Shown piece after piece: positions 44,801-55,528 of a stretch of 64,000 nt of DNA. The stretch lies in contig JADEYG010000002.1 of NCBI GenBank assembly GCA_016906335.1, positions 941,001-1,005,000 of the forward strand, written 5' to 3'. A program made the position numbers and the translations under genes. This stretch comes from Novakomyces olei (taxonomy: Eukaryota > Ascomycota > Novakomycetes > Novakomycetales > Novakomycetaceae). The notes below the pieces were generated by a model. It was given only the letters and a program-made list of their open reading frames with translations. It was not told the origin of the DNA and searched no databases. Numbering within the stretch: position 1 is the first letter of the stretch; every line of letters begins with the position of its first letter.

Positions 44801-47073
44801 ACAAATCCATGCGCAATACTGCCCGTGGTCAGTGTATCAAAGGCAGAGGGTAAAGTGTTCTCGGCACAGGCTTGTATTAATGATTTTTTCAGGGACAAAA
44901 CTAGCGTTTCCTGTCGCAAATTGCGACCTAAAACTACTGCTTTTTTTATATATTTTCCAACATGTAGCCGGGTGAAAAGTTGCTGGCACCGATCTATGCC
45001 GTCATCGCTCATTTGGCCCAGCGAAAGCGTCGCACGGCACCCATCGAACCCGGGTCCGCCGCCTTCTATGGTCACTGTACAATTCGTCGTGCCAATCTCG
45101 GCTACTCTGCCGGCTACTAAATGGGGCAGGGTTACACTGGCAAATGAAGTCTGCTCTGCTTGGGTAATCGACCTCTGCTCTCGGCAGCTGAATGTTATCC
45201 GCCTGGCCTCGGCATCGACGGCAACGAGTCGCACTGAGATTGTTTGGCCAACATGGAAATGATCTGTGGCCTTCTGTATGAAAGCCTCACTCATTTCTCC
45301 CACTGGCAGGAACCCTTTGACGCTGTTGAAACATTCAATGACTGCTCCAGCATCAGTGACCTTGACTATTGTTCCCTGAAATTTAGTGCCACTGGCAATA
45401 TCACTATCGCGGCCTTCAAAGCTGTCCAAAATAGCGGCGTCTGAATTGACCAGTGTCTTTTTGCAGGTCAATGTTAGAGAGTGACGGTTCAGATTGGCGC
45501 TTAAAACGCGACATTTCACTTGCAGACCTTCACGAAACTTCTTTTCCGGATTGACCAGTTGAACATCAGATAGCTGAATTAAAGGAACAAATCCGCGTAA
45601 ATTGCCCTCCACTTCAATTTCGCACCCAATCCCGGGAATCAGCTTTTTAACCTGGCCAGTTACGACTTGGCCAACGGGTACATCTTCAATACGAATATAC
45701 CGTTGCGCCAGAACGTCTGGCTCTAGTGTCACCTGATACAAATGATCCAGAGGCGAATAGGAAAGGATTCGACAACGGTGCACGGAGCCTTCTTTGAACA
45801 ATTTTAGAGCCTTTTCCGTTGACAAATCTGTTCGCTCTGCACCGAGACGGGACACATGTGCAAAGGCCCGTGGCGCCCTGGCCGCCAGTTCAAAGAACAC
45901 ACCATTCGCAGGATTAACACTCTGCACTTTGGCATTATCCAGGATGAAACCAATGGGGAAAGCCTCTGCTGAAGCTTCCACAGCAGCTTTGGGCAAAACG
46001 ACTGACTTGAGCAGAGAGACTTGGAACACGGGTGGGTCAAACGCAGTTTGGACCCTAATAATTCGAGCATCCACGACTTGGCCAGGCCTGAAAAGATCAG
46101 GTAGCTGTTTGCCCATTGGCACTTGAACATGAAAGACGTCACAAAAGCCATCCACTAGACCAAAGATTTTGCCTACTATTCCATTGCTGCGCACTTGTGT
46201 TACTAAGAACGATACACGGTTGCCCGGTAAAACGGCCCGAACATCCCCGACTTTGGATAGCACTTCATTACCATCAAAGGGTTTGAGAGCGAGTGTACGA
46301 GCGCCAGGGCTCTCTTTGTCGCATACGAAAAGGTAGGAGGCTCCTTCCTTCAAAATCCCTAGATCTTTACGAATAAACCCAGTTAAAGACTCCATGCCTA
46401 TATCTACTATAGCGCCGTGCTCTTCAATTTCTTTGATAGTCCCCATAATAATCATGCCACGACGAACAGATTCCGTATCGAGAGCACGATTCGTGAGCTG
46501 AGGAAGTGCAGATACTTCGATATGCTTCCGTTTGACCCGTTCAACCTGTGTGACTGCGACTCTGATCCATTGGCCAACGGTATACATCTCCGTCAGCGAT
46601 GGGATATCCACGTCCATATCATCCACCAGCTCCAGCTGCGTCAGACGGTCCTTGAGCTGCTGTGAAATATTGGTAATAGGTAGGTAAGCTTGCAGAGAGT
46701 CGGGCAACGACACTACCAACTCGTCGTCTTTTACTTGCGTAATCTGCGCCAGTGCTACTGTGCTTGTGGAGACCGATTTCATGGTCAAAGACGCAATACG
46801 GACATGCTGGTCTTCGTCATTGTCCTCTTTTAATTTTTTGGTCTTGTGTCCATGCTTTGTTTTAGTCTCCTTTTGCTGTTTTGCTTTTCTTTTGGCTCCT
46901 ACAGAGAAAAGCCCTTCGCCAGTTTCGTTGGCCTTTTCTGTGCCATCTTGCTCTGCATCTGCCCGCGCTTCCGCCACGATCTGTTTATACTCCAGCGGTG
47001 TGATCGAAGTACCACCCCCACGAGGAAAATCAGCTTCTTCCACGGCTCTCCGCCGTTTTGTCGCTGATGACAT
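41833..47073 (-). CDS. RRP5: rRNA biogenesis protein Rrp5
   Basis: A single intronless frame of 1746 aa, close to yeast Rrp5 (1729). After a basic N-terminus with TSITPLEYKQIVAEARADAE come about a dozen S1 RNA-binding repeats, for example GTIKEIEEHGAIVDIGMESLTGFIRK, GYIKNISEHGVYVALGRSV and GQVRKVEDYGLIIRIDGTEVDALCHVSEL. A long Glu/Ser/Asp/Asn tract (about 1320-1390) links to C-terminal HAT repeats (VWIQFASFKLDQGGAEAARQVFERAL, LWVQYAQFLMHNDRAEAARSLLARAL). Rrp5 is required for both 18S and 5.8S/25S pre-rRNA processing in the nucleolus. The 5' gap shared with CDT2 has a TAGGGTTAGGGTTA box. Confidence 0.97.
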   Translation of the reverse strand: MSSATKRRRAVEEADFPRGGGTSITPLEYKQIVAEARADAEQDGTEKANETGEGLFSVGAKRKAKQQKETKTKHGHKTKKLKEDNDEDQHVRIASLTMKSVSTSTVALAQITQVKDDELVVSLPDSLQAYLPITNISQQLKDRLTQLELVDDMDVDIPSLTEMYTVGQWIRVAVTQVERVKRKHIEVSALPQLTNRALDTESVRRGMIIMGTIKEIEEHGAIVDIGMESLTGFIRKDLGILKEGASYLFVCDKESPGARTLALKPFDGNEVLSKVGDVRAVLPGNRVSFLVTQVRSNGIVGKIFGLVDGFCDVFHVQVPMGKQLPDLFRPGQVVDARIIRVQTAFDPPVFQVSLLKSVVLPKAAVEASAEAFPIGFILDNAKVQSVNPANGVFFELAARAPRAFAHVSRLGAERTDLSTEKALKLFKEGSVHRCRILSYSPLDHLYQVTLEPDVLAQRYIRIEDVPVGQVVTGQVKKLIPGIGCEIEVEGNLRGFVPLIQLSDVQLVNPEKKFREGLQVKCRVLSANLNRHSLTLTCKKTLVNSDAAILDSFEGRDSDIASGTKFQGTIVKVTDAGAVIECFNSVKGFLPVGEMSEAFIQKATDHFHVGQTISVRLVAVDAEARRITFSCREQRSITQAEQTSFASVTLPHLVAGRVAEIGTTNCTVTIEGGGPGFDGCRATLSLGQMSDDGIDRCQQLFTRLHVGKYIKKAVVLGRNLRQETLVLSLKKSLIQACAENTLPSAFDTLTTGSIAHGFVRNVTDFGVFVEFSNGLVGLALKKDLASSYAAAPATIFSPFQSVTCRIIGLDSQKQQISLSLSLQNDTDDADRSADRSINSDAKEPKEQPLNSETDLRVGSSCRAKVTSVKATQLNVELAPGIQGRVDATLAFADAGAIRDVRAPLSQFHRGQVVEAKIVGFHDARTHRFLPITNRRGTRIVYELSMVREHLQQSAPELLTIDNVSLGSRHTCFINNIVGNELVWLSVSPALRGRMNALQLCSDDAAVLGDLQKSFPIGSVVEAIVHSKDERNGNVSLVRVPESFGNDRNALQNASDLRLGESRLARVTKIMPSGVIAQLSDDVFGKIVPTDVADEYKPEPQNQFKPGDITRVAVVGIDTAQHRVFLSTRPSRIAKDSQDIGDSTVTVADPEINEFSDVQVGSLYRGYIKNISEHGVYVALGRSVTARVKISQLFDGYVKEWKSKFVLGQLVKGRITWAKDGLVEMSFLSNARVAAGDEAFHKGLGDIAEGQKVEGQVRKVEDYGLIIRIDGTEVDALCHVSELANQRIDVSKFYSVGDRVKARVLKVDRERRRVSLGLKPSYFEKSDEENEQENGEENEENEDESEKNEDESEESGDESEENGDKSEESEEEDSEASEQESQSEEQSDSDQVSEAESLKGRLDETSNGAGKASGPGAALKVGNFQWEGVPESESGTGSDSDVKSSGSEEDKEPVKLGGAVNSKEVKGSVDVDETAAMQEREAHSEADFERLLLAEPDSSAVWIQFASFKLDQGGAEAARQVFERALAGISYRADREKLNVWMAMMNLESSFGTEASLAGVVRRAVQYNDDIKIQLHLVQIYQGNGNLDRACAIFNEVVKKHNQNLALWVQYAQFLMHNDRAEAARSLLARALQCISPAEQVQATQKFAELEFKCPGGDAERGRTIFEGLLDNYPRRLDVWSVYIDMERKAGDLDHVRALFERVLSMRQSSKKAKFLFKKWLGMEKDVGNAAAVERVKQRARDYVENNV

Positions 47074-48159
47074 TGTAAAGTCTGCTTTTTTGCGCAGGGC
47101 AATTAGCGAAACAACTTTTTTTTTTATCGTGCTCTGCTAATTTTTCTTTATCTAGAATTATTTACCAGCAAATTTTTAATAGTATTTCTTTTCATTATTA
47201 TTATGACAGTTATTAAACTGGGCCTGATTTGGCCATCTATTCGCTTGGTATTATTTTCATTTATTTGCCTTGATATTATTTTCATTATATTTATTCTCAT
47301 ATCTTTGCACAATAGCATGTTGCTCCAAGTCGTGAAATTTGTGAGGTGTAGAAAGTAAATGTGCAGAGCAAACTAACAAACGAACCGTCAAGTTATATGG
47401 CTGTAAATAAACAGGCTAAATCTCTGCATTGCCGCGAATTGCACACTATTGTTTTCACGTATATGACCAAACCTAATCTAGTACAGTAAAGCTATTTTTG
47501 TCGACTGAATGTGTATATTTGAGACCCATATTGTTTGCAGCTCTTTTTTTCTGCAGAAAATATACAAATCAAGACTGATGTAGTCTAGAGCCTTGGACAA
47601 TTGGATATCATTAAGGTGGCAATCTGTCTTTCCATTAATTCCGACAATTTACATGCTTATACATCATTGATTTTTCAATAAATATTGCACAAGCATCTGT
47701 GTATAGGAGTCTTGTTCGCTAAATAGACAGCTATTAACAAATACGAATTTAGCAAAATGAAATTACAAAATCGCTACAATGTCAGCAATGTCAGTCTTCT
47801 ACGCTTTTCTTTAATACGAAACCTTGCACCTTTTTCCCTTGCTCATCAATAGCAGATAAGCAGCTGTGCATTAAATAGACGCCTGTGGAGTTATATACTC
47901 CGGACACGAACAACTCAAGAGCGATTAGCCTGTTGCGTCTAATCAGCTTCGGCTCATGATAACAGTAGGGTTAGGGTTATAATTCATGTTATTTTAATCA
48001 GCTTATTATTGTTCCATATATATCTCTACCATTGAAACACGTAAGCAATTAATTCTTAATGCAAAGTCACGTGCCACGCGTTAGAACACGTAAATATATA
48101 GAGAAGAATTAATTGTCTCTCACGAAGCACAGTCCGGGCACGTTCAATCGGGCTGCATA
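47074..48159. other. Divergent promoter region, RRP5 and CDT2
   Basis: 1.09 kb, AT-rich. It carries a telomere-like box at 47966-47979 about 180 bases before the CDT2 ATG, and TATATATC at 48018. CACGTG-like sequence (GTCACGTGCC) is at 48066-48075. No tRNA, snoRNA or ORF of note was recognised. Confidence 0.5.
47966..47979. promoter_or_regulatory. Telomere-like box TAGGGTTAGGGTTA
   Basis: Two tandem TTAGGG units in the RRP5/CDT2 divergent gap. Yeast Tbf1 uses such boxes at ribosome-biogenesis and snoRNA promoters; here that role is inferred from motif and neighbours. Confidence 0.45.
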
Positions 48160-49788
48160 ATGCTGTCGAGCAGTCCGCTTCGCGACGTGACAAATGAGGC
48201 TGCAAACGGTTCGCTGCCGACGCCTGCTACTTCGCCGGCGGGAGTGGCCGATGCGACAGCGTGGCCTTCGCCCTTTAAGCGAACAAAGCTATGGCACGAT
48301 CAGAGCCTTAAAGCACCAAAACGACCAAACCTTCTATCAGGCAGCCAAAAGGAGCCACCACGCCTGCTCCGGTCAGCTAATATTGAGCTTGTCAGTAGAA
48401 TACACAACAGATCAATCCTGCCGGCGTACGGCAACCGAAGCTTAATATCTGGTTATGCCGGAGCTAATTTGCGCTGCCTGCTAAACGCCAAAAACAGTAT
48501 TTCCGTCTGTCAAATACGTGGCATTAAAGACTTTACTGCCGCTTGGGCAAATGGTACGTTGATAACTGAATATTAGCGTTTCTAGTACTTAACCATAACC
48601 CTAGACGCTCCCCTGATTGCTTCGTCTGGCAACACTGGGACAATTACAATGATGCGATATCGCGATGATACCCAAAGCTCTGGTCGCACGAGTATGCGTT
48701 CTTTCTCTGTTCAAAAAACCTAACTAATAGTCCAAATATTACATCGCCTAGAGGCGCATAGCAACTGTGTATTCGATGTACAATGGTCTCCGGATAACGC
48801 CTTGCTCGCCACTGCATCGGGAGACGGTACATCGAAAATATTTGATACAGCCTCGATCGAGTCTGGCGAGCCGTTAACGACATTAAGGTATAACGGCGCA
48901 GGCACAATAAAGCAAGCCCGTTTCTACGGACGAGGTGGGTAGTGGTCGCTACGTTTAGGGAATTACGGCTAATAGTACTAGACATGCTTTGTACGTGCTG
49001 CCGTGCTGGGCGTATAATGATTTGGGATCTGCGGACGGCCGCTCGTGAAACGAATAAGCCTGTTATCGAGTTTGACGCGTACTCTGACAATCGTCGTGGA
49101 GCGTACAAGCGATACACTCCCACCTCAATTACCGCACTGCAAGTGGTAAACGACATATCGTTTGCTACTGCCTCTGATTCCTCCTCGTAAGTTTCACTTT
49201 ATATTAAACAAGCGGCTAACTATTCAAAACAGCGAGATAAAGGTGTGGGACACACGCAAAATCAGGAAACGGCCCAAGCCAGTTTCCAGTAGCAAACCGG
49301 AGACAGGCGCAGGAACGGCAGTGACCGCGCTGTGCTTGTCTAGCGATAAGGCACGTATCTATTCCCTACACGTGAACGGAAGGTAAAACAGTTTCAATAA
49401 AGGAGATTTCCAAAAAGCAAAAAATATAAACATAGACTCGAAAACCCACATGTCCTGACCTACTAGTCTCAAATCATACACGTCTGACTGTTTGGAGCGC
49501 GGGGTGATTATGAACGAAAAAGTTTTGCCTCGTTCCGGGTTTCATGTGGGAATTTCTGCCAGCCCAGACGAGGATATTGTTGCAGTCGGTGGCTCGACTA
49601 CGGGAGCATTACATATTGTTGATGCAAGGGACAGGTACAATTGTCTTCCTCGTCCCCGATACAATCCATGGAAGAATCCATTGATTCTGGACGGCTACCA
49701 AACAGAAGAGATAACGTCTGTTGACTGGTCGAGGTACGGACTACTTTCTGCTAGTGACGATTCCAGTTTGTCTGTGTTCAAGTTTTAG
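48160..49788 (+). CDS. CDT2: Cdt2/DTL, WD40 substrate receptor of CRL4 ubiquitin ligase
   Basis: Six exons: 48160-48553, 48605-48691, 48731-48934, 48982-49186, 49233-49382 and 49467-49788, joined in frame to 453 aa with introns of 39-84 bases. WD repeats include LEAHSNCVFDVQWSPDNALLATASGDGTSKIFDT, TCCRAGRIMIWDLR, FATASDSSSEIKVWDTRK, GSLKSYTSDCL and EEITSVDWSRYGLLSASDDSSLSVFKF. The WDLR and WDTR ends fit the DDB1-binding WDxR signature. In S. pombe and animals Cdt2 directs Cul4-Ddb1 to degrade Cdt1, Spd1 and p21-like targets on PCNA during S phase and after damage. S. cerevisiae lacks it. The orthology call rests on repeat patterns; another DWD-box WD40 protein is possible. Confidence 0.8.
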
Positions 49789-50048
49789 GAGAGGTCACCT
49801 ATAAAAATAAAATAATTAGATTTAGCTACAATTATAATTAGTCTGTTTTATAATTTGTTTTAACTAGAATTAATTCACAGTAAATTTATTTAATATTTCT
49901 TGACATTAATTTGATATTTCTAAATATTAAATTAATATTTATTTAATGTTTATCCAATTAATGCGAACCCGAAGGATTGCGATCTGTTATGTATGCGAAC
50001 CCACAAGGCTCGTGAACCGATCAATCAGGTTCCGTGTGGTCGGCAAAG

Positions 50049-52002
50049 ATGAGCCAATTTCAAGCAAAAAATATTGTAAATAATGCATTCGTCTATCCCT
50101 GGACAAAATGGACCGAGTTTGCGCGGGTTAGCGAAGCGGTTAACCCGTCGGCGCACGCGGCACTCGACGAAATTCGCGGGGCGCTGTCTCAAGTAAGAAG
50201 CATATCTGCATACTTTCCAACTCACTCTTTAGCTTTTCGTTTTTATTCATTGCCTTTGCTATTGCCTTTGCTATTGCCTTTGCTATTGCCTTTGCTATTG
50301 CCTTTGCTATTGCCTTTGCTATTGCCTTTGCTATTACATTTCGCTGCTTGCCAGTTGCTTTTGTATCGACTAGTTAACACGGCAGATCGAGGTATGGCGA
50401 ACGCGCGACAGGCTACCGTTTGCGATCGAGGCCACAGCGCTTTTATTGGCCGCAAGATTTCACGATAGCCGGGACGCGTCAGGTACAGCATTAGATAATT
50501 GCTTGGCTTTGAGTATGGCTATTGTCCGATTCGTTTCTGGCATCATTGATCCTTTGCAACAAGGGCGCCATGCCATCAGTATGTACAAACTGGCTGCACA
50601 AATTTCATTGCCAGTAAGGCTCGTTGATTTGCGGCACTGGATTGTGCACGAATCGTCATTGCCGGACCTGGAGATTTTACGCGACTGCTGTGCCCTGTCT
50701 CTCCAGTACCTTTACGACAATTTTTGGTGCATTAATTGTGATCGGCTTAGGGAGGAAGCGACGACTCTGACGGAAATTCGAGAAATTAATTCCGAGACTG
50801 CAACTAAGGACAAAGGCTCTGGCGCAGTCGGGGAAGAGGACCAGACCGTTTCTGCATCTAGCCAGAATGCTGATGTAAAGGCGGAATTGCAAGGCCACGT
50901 CACTAGATGGAAAAAGTTTCGGAAACTTGGTCCGTTTGGCGGCTCCTTTGACAATACCCAGAATTCTGCATATGATAGGGTAAAGAAGAGTATAATCTCA
51001 GATCTGCAAAGAGCAATTGAGGCCTCTGAGAATGGATACAATGACTTTGTGCAGGCCTTGCATGAAACGTTTTTCCAAAGACCATGTACAAGCAAAAGAA
51101 AGAGCGAGCTTTCTATCCTTTTAGATGGACTAAATGAGCAAAGTATGTCTTTTCCGCAAAGGATTGCTCCCAAAATACTCGAGCATCTAACACGACCAAA
51201 TCAATCCGCCAAGACGTATGAAGAAGGGTCTGGAGCACACGACCTGGAGCAATTTAGCTTGTCATTACAATGGCTGGATGCCCTTTTGTCTACCAATAAT
51301 CAAGATTCATTTACGAGTGCCGTCAAGGGCTGGAAAACGACAGACATGCTGGAACGCTTGGACAAATTGATTAGTCAGACTGAGCAAACCGACGACCTTT
51401 CTCCGTCCATTCACAGTCTTGTTGAAACTCTGTTTCGGCATAGGCCACAAGAAGGGAGCAATATTCCTTCTAATAAATCGCCAGACTCTGACTTGGAATC
51501 CACTACTCGACTGGTTGGGGGCAACGATGTGGAAATGCCCGATATTGCTAATGGAGCGCTTCTTGAGCGGGTCATGCAGGAGGCGGATGTAATACTAGAC
51601 CAGCTTCCATCACTGGACGAGCCTGTATCTAAAAGCATAAATATTGATCAGCATGCCATTAATGCTCTTGAAACGGATTTACTTGAGATGGAAAGGGCGG
51701 CAGCAAAGGTACAGGCCACAGACAGAGACCAGTCGATTGAAGCGAGCCGGGCAGACAAAACCAGTGCCACGCAATTGACGCCTGTCACTAGTGGTCGGGA
51801 AGAGAATGCATCTATAAACACGGGCCATCAAGAGGGATCTATTTTAAAAGCAGATCAGAGCCATTCTCCATCCAGCAGCGCAGCTGACAAAGCACCAAAA
51901 GACTACATTTACCGTGCAGTGGCTGAGGCAATGCCTTGGCAAGTACTGAGTGGAAAAATGCTACAAAATATACCGATAGGCGCTTTTGTAACTAACGAAT
52001 AG
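50049..52002 (+). CDS. LAS1: Las1 endoribonuclease of pre-rRNA ITS2 processing
   Basis: Two exons, 50049-50192 and 50386-52002, giving 586 aa (yeast Las1 is 502). Exon 1 encodes VYPWTKWTEFARVSEAV and ends GALSQ. Exon 2 continues VWRTRDRLPFAIEATALLLAARFHDS and the HEPN active-site motif LRHWIVHE (Arg131, His136; yeast Arg129, His134), followed by SLPDLEILRDCCALSLQYLYDNFW. A long acidic and Ser-rich C-terminal half ends with the Las1-specific YIYRAVAEAMPWQVLSG region, which in the family contacts Grc3 kinase. Las1-Grc3 cuts ITS2 at site C2 to separate 26S and 7S pre-rRNA. The 193-base intron contains seven copies of a 12-base unit and is open in frame. Confidence 0.94.
50249..50332 (+). repeat. 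12-base tandem repeat in the LAS1 intron
   Basis: Seven exact head-to-tail copies of ATTGCCTTTGCT lie inside the intron 50193-50385. The repeat is stop-free, so intron retention would add a Leu/Pro-rich peptide before terminating at about 50466. Confidence 0.95.
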
Positions 52003-52124
52003 GATATGTATGACTCTATATATATAGAATAAACACATACACAAAGACCGTGTAAACTAAATGTAGAGTGCGTATACAAAATGCTTTTATTACTAGGAAT
52101 TCAGACCGGGAACCATCCCGATAT

Positions 52125-52526
52125 TTACTCCTGGGTGCGGACCTTGGCCGCGGCATTAGTGACCTTGACGTTAAGCTTGCGTGCCTTTTCAAGAATGGCT
52201 ACGCGCTTCCGTGAGGAAACGTTGTGTGCAATCTCAGCAGCATAAATGTCGTTGTGCATGAGGAGCAGATCGATCTCGCCGACGTTGCGGATAAGAATCT
52301 TCTTGTACCCAGAAGGAAGCATGTGCCGGGTCTTCTTGTTCGAGCCGTAGCCGATGCTGGGCATAGGGATGTTTGACTTGAACCGTCGACGGACGCGGTT
52401 ATCGATACCCTTGGGCTTGCGCCATGACTCGCCAACGCGCTTAAAGCGATCCGATTGAAAGCGCTTGAAGGCCTTTGTGCGCTTTTTAATAATCGGCGGG
52501 TGCGACTTTGCAGTTACGGCCGCCAT
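52125..52526 (-). CDS. RPL32: 60S ribosomal protein eL32
   Basis: Intronless, 133 aa, full length for eL32. Recognisable motifs are [59 protein letters not shown] and [22 protein letters not shown]. Codons are strongly biased (AAG, CGC and ATC), as expected for a ribosomal protein. It binds 25S rRNA at the solvent side of the large subunit. A telomere-like box (TACCCTACCCTAATA, 52620-52634) lies about 95 bases upstream, matching Tbf1-type control of ribosomal protein genes in several yeasts. Confidence 0.98.
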   Translation of the reverse strand: MAAVTAKSHPPIIKKRTKAFKRFQSDRFKRVGESWRKPKGIDNRVRRRFKSNIPMPSIGYGSNKKTRHMLPSGYKKILIRNVGEIDLLLMHNDIYAAEIAHNVSSRKRVAILEKARKLNVKVTNAAAKVRTQE

Positions 52527-53084
52527 CTTGGATGAGACCGTGTTGATGAATATTGATTGGCAAAGGTGTTGTGTGCCAGTGTTGATACTTGCTAGTTAGT
52601 CTTAGTGTTGGCAGTCACGTACCCTACCCTAATACAATAAATTATAATATATTTGTGTATCTGCGTGTAAGCATCAAACGACATACGTCTACTTGGCAGC
52701 GCTCCAAGGAATATTCTTCCCATTTATACTATTCGTCAAGTAACCAACTAAACATATCATACATAGTGGAACGGGGCCCGTGCCGATATTATCAACATTT
52801 ATCTCGAGCTGCATTACTGGCGCATTGTAGAAACTCTGTCGTTGCACGGCCCCTGCAAATCATAATTCAATATGAAATCAAGTCTATATTGACCCCACAA
52901 TTAAGGGTCTTTGCAGCGCGGCAATTACGAATATACATTGAAGAAAGACGCCTAATCCCCAAACCTACTAGATCTAATGCGAAAAAAGAAACTCTGATTA
53001 AATACCGTCAGTTGACGGTGTAAACATATAATAGACCTTGCAAAATTTTGGTGATTCAACCACTCCCTAGCCGAAAAGGTATTT
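52527..53084. other. Intergenic region upstream of RPL32 and 3' of TIF3
   Basis: 558 bases. The RPL32-proximal part holds the telomere-like box. A stop-free + strand frame at 52589-53023 lacks an ATG in its first two thirds and matches nothing, so I treat the region as promoter. Confidence 0.5.
52620..52634. promoter_or_regulatory. Telomere-like box before RPL32
   Basis: TACCCTACCCTAATA lies 94-108 bases upstream of the RPL32 ATG (52526), in the right place for a ribosomal-protein promoter element. Confidence 0.45.
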
Positions 53085-54899
53085 TTATTTTCTGGTTACA
53101 CGAGTCCATCCATCATCCTCCACTGGCAGCTCTGCTGGCTTCTCCTTTCGCGAGGAATGTGCTCCCGTTTTTGCCGGCTTCCTTGTCTTATTCTCCTCAT
53201 TCTTGTCCGACGCCAAAGACAAGTCTGATGCCTTTGACTCTAGACCGGATGTACCATCATCCGACTTTTTCCGTGCGTCCTTTGATTCATCACGCGAACG
53301 ACGACGGCCAGAAAATTTACGATCACGGGTCTCTGAATGCCTTGGCTTTTCAGGCGCAGTTGAAGGAGCAGAAGGAGCAGGAGCAGAGCCAGCAGAGGGA
53401 GCAGACGTAGCATCTTGTTGCTTTTGCTCCTCCTTTTCCTTCCTTGCCGCTAGAGCACGCCGCTCTTCCACCTTCCGTATAGCAGCATCATTATCAATAG
53501 GCTTAGCATCGCCAAACGGATTAGGCTTTGGCCCTGTCGGCTTAGGGGAAGATTGTTTTGGTGACGTCACTCCCGAGTCTTGTCTATTACTCCTCCACTG
53601 TGACGGCCGTTTTGAGGATCCTAGAGTTGAATCAGCGGAAGCTGCCGCTTCGTCCTGACCAATAGGGGCCCGTTTTTCTCCCCAGTTTAAATTTAGCGCT
53701 TCTCTTCGTGAATTACGTGATTCACCACGTGAACCACCACGGGTTGATGGGTCGCGAGGCTCATTGAAGCGAGCAGTTACCGGCTGACGACGCGCAGTCC
53801 AGTCGAGATCAGCGGCAGCGTCAGCACGTCGAGGACGGGAAGGATCGAATTCTCGGTCCGATTCTCGCGGAGGACCTCTAAAACCGTTATTGCGAGATCG
53901 GTCATTGAAAGAGGAGTTCACAGGACCGGTACGTTTCCACTCCAATTGAGGTCCGGCATCAGCCCGAGGCGGGGCTACAGAGACTCGGACACCACGGCCA
54001 CCCATGCTCTTGCCATTAAGAGACAAGGCATTTTCAAGGCCAGACTTTTCCGCAAAATCAATGTATGAAACGCCACGTGGACGCTCGTCGCCGCGAGGCT
54101 TGACAATACGTACACTCAAGACTTGCTGCTCGGCACCACCGAAAAAATCTTCCAAATCTTCTTCCACTACGTCAAAGGGAAGATTGCCCACGTATGCCGT
54201 GAACGGCGGTTCGTCTGGTATCGGTAGTTCGGCCCGACGGTAACCCAAGCTTTCAGTGGGAGGAGCATCTACAGTTAGAGACCGACTGCTAACACTTGTA
54301 CACACAATCAAATCATAACCATAATCAGATTGCCAAATTCATGAATAACATTTGAGAAATAATAGGTAAAGTAGTTAAAACAATACATAAATCAAATTCA
54401 ATTCAATTAAAATCAAACTAAAAACAAAAAAAACAAAAACAAAAAAAAAACAAAAAAAAACAAACAAAAAAATAGCAGATATTCAAAAGACGAGACATGT
54501 CGATAAATAGAATAGCAGATCTAAAATTGACAACCGACAAATGGCAGACAAGAAAAGCATACCAAACCGATCCGCTTTATCATTGCGATAAGACGTATCT
54601 CGGCCCATGCTCCATGCCGCGCCCACGGCAGCGGCATTACGAGAGCTGGCAGCCGCTAGAGGGTTAGTATGACCAGTACCATTGTTAAATATCCACATAC
54701 ACGTAGTGGGAAGGTCATCGAGATCATCGGCCCACGAAGTACGGCTCGTACTGCTGCCCAAAAAATCGTCAAGAGACAGCTTAATTTGCTGTACGATTAT
54801 TAGTATCCATGGGAAGCCAAGAAATTGATTCAATCGCTCTCAAATACCTGCTTAGGAGCTGCCAGTGTTAGCCGAAGTTTTCATCAAATACGTACCCAT
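53085..54899 (-). CDS. TIF3: Translation initiation factor eIF4B (Tif3/Sce3)
   Basis: Five exons on the minus strand: 54899-54896, 54858-54848, 54788-54701, 54655-54563 and 54268-53085, joined in frame to 459 aa. The first coding exon is 4 bases (ATG G) and the second is an 11-base microexon. Together with exon 3 they spell MAPKQQIKLSLDDFLGSS, the conserved eIF4B start. SWADDLDDLPT and RNDKADRF follow. The RRM has RNP2 AYVGNL at 90-95 and RNP1 RGVSYIDF. After it are repeats with LEWKRTGP, LDWTARR and LNWGEKR cores, then a Lys/Glu/Ser-rich tail ending VEDDGWTRVTRK. eIF4B stimulates eIF4A helicase and 40S recruitment. Intron 4 (294 bases) contains an A-rich CAAAAA tract. Confidence 0.93.
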
Positions 54900-55528
54900 T
54901 ATTGTTAGCGCTGTCTAGAGCGCACGCTATTGCAGTAAATGCCCCAATAGTCGGTCGGTCGAACAAATTCTATGCTCAAAAGTGCACGCGACACAAGGTA
55001 CGATGCTGCCTGGACGGACTATAAAAATCTTTATTTTTATTCTTTGCGTTGAATAATTATTTTATTATCGACAACTCTATATTAATTGTATGTATTTAAT
55101 GTGCAAACAAAATCTCATCTATTATCTTTAAATCTCACATTGGCGTTCTCGGTACGGCCACTTTTACTCGTTATTTGTTACATCACATACATTTGTGTAC
55201 ATTGGACCTATTTATTGGACTTCTATTATTATTCAATTAGTTTTATTTCGTCTTTATCTGTGCGCTTAAACGTGCCACTCGTACGTATAATTCGCTGTAT
55301 AATAAAATTTCCACAACGGCCAAGGCAATTAATTAATTTACTGGGACGCGTGCGGTCTTTTGGCTGCGGAGCAATTGCAAAACAAAACTGTCCATGAACG
55401 AAGCGCAGTGAATGGATCCTTTGAGCGCGGCAGGCGAGCCTCCTTATTCGTGTGCTTTTATCTAATTGTGCTTTTGTGTATCTAAACAAGGGCTGAGCCA
55501 TATTCTCTCCAAAAGGCTCTTGTCGCGT
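54900..55528. other. Divergent intergenic region, TIF3 and small membrane protein gene
   Basis: 629 bases, AT-rich, without a supported gene. The ORF at 55086-55397 begins at a non-ATG codon and matches nothing. Confidence 0.45.

Noticed and set aside
47074-48159. A tRNA or snoRNA gene in the RRP5/CDT2 gap
   Set aside because: No B-box-like GGTTCGANTCC or clear C/D or H/ACA arrangement was found here or in the other long gaps by eye.
52589-53023. A 144-codon open frame on + in the RPL32 promoter
   Set aside because: It opens at a TTG, has no early ATG, contains the telomere-like box and resembles no protein family.
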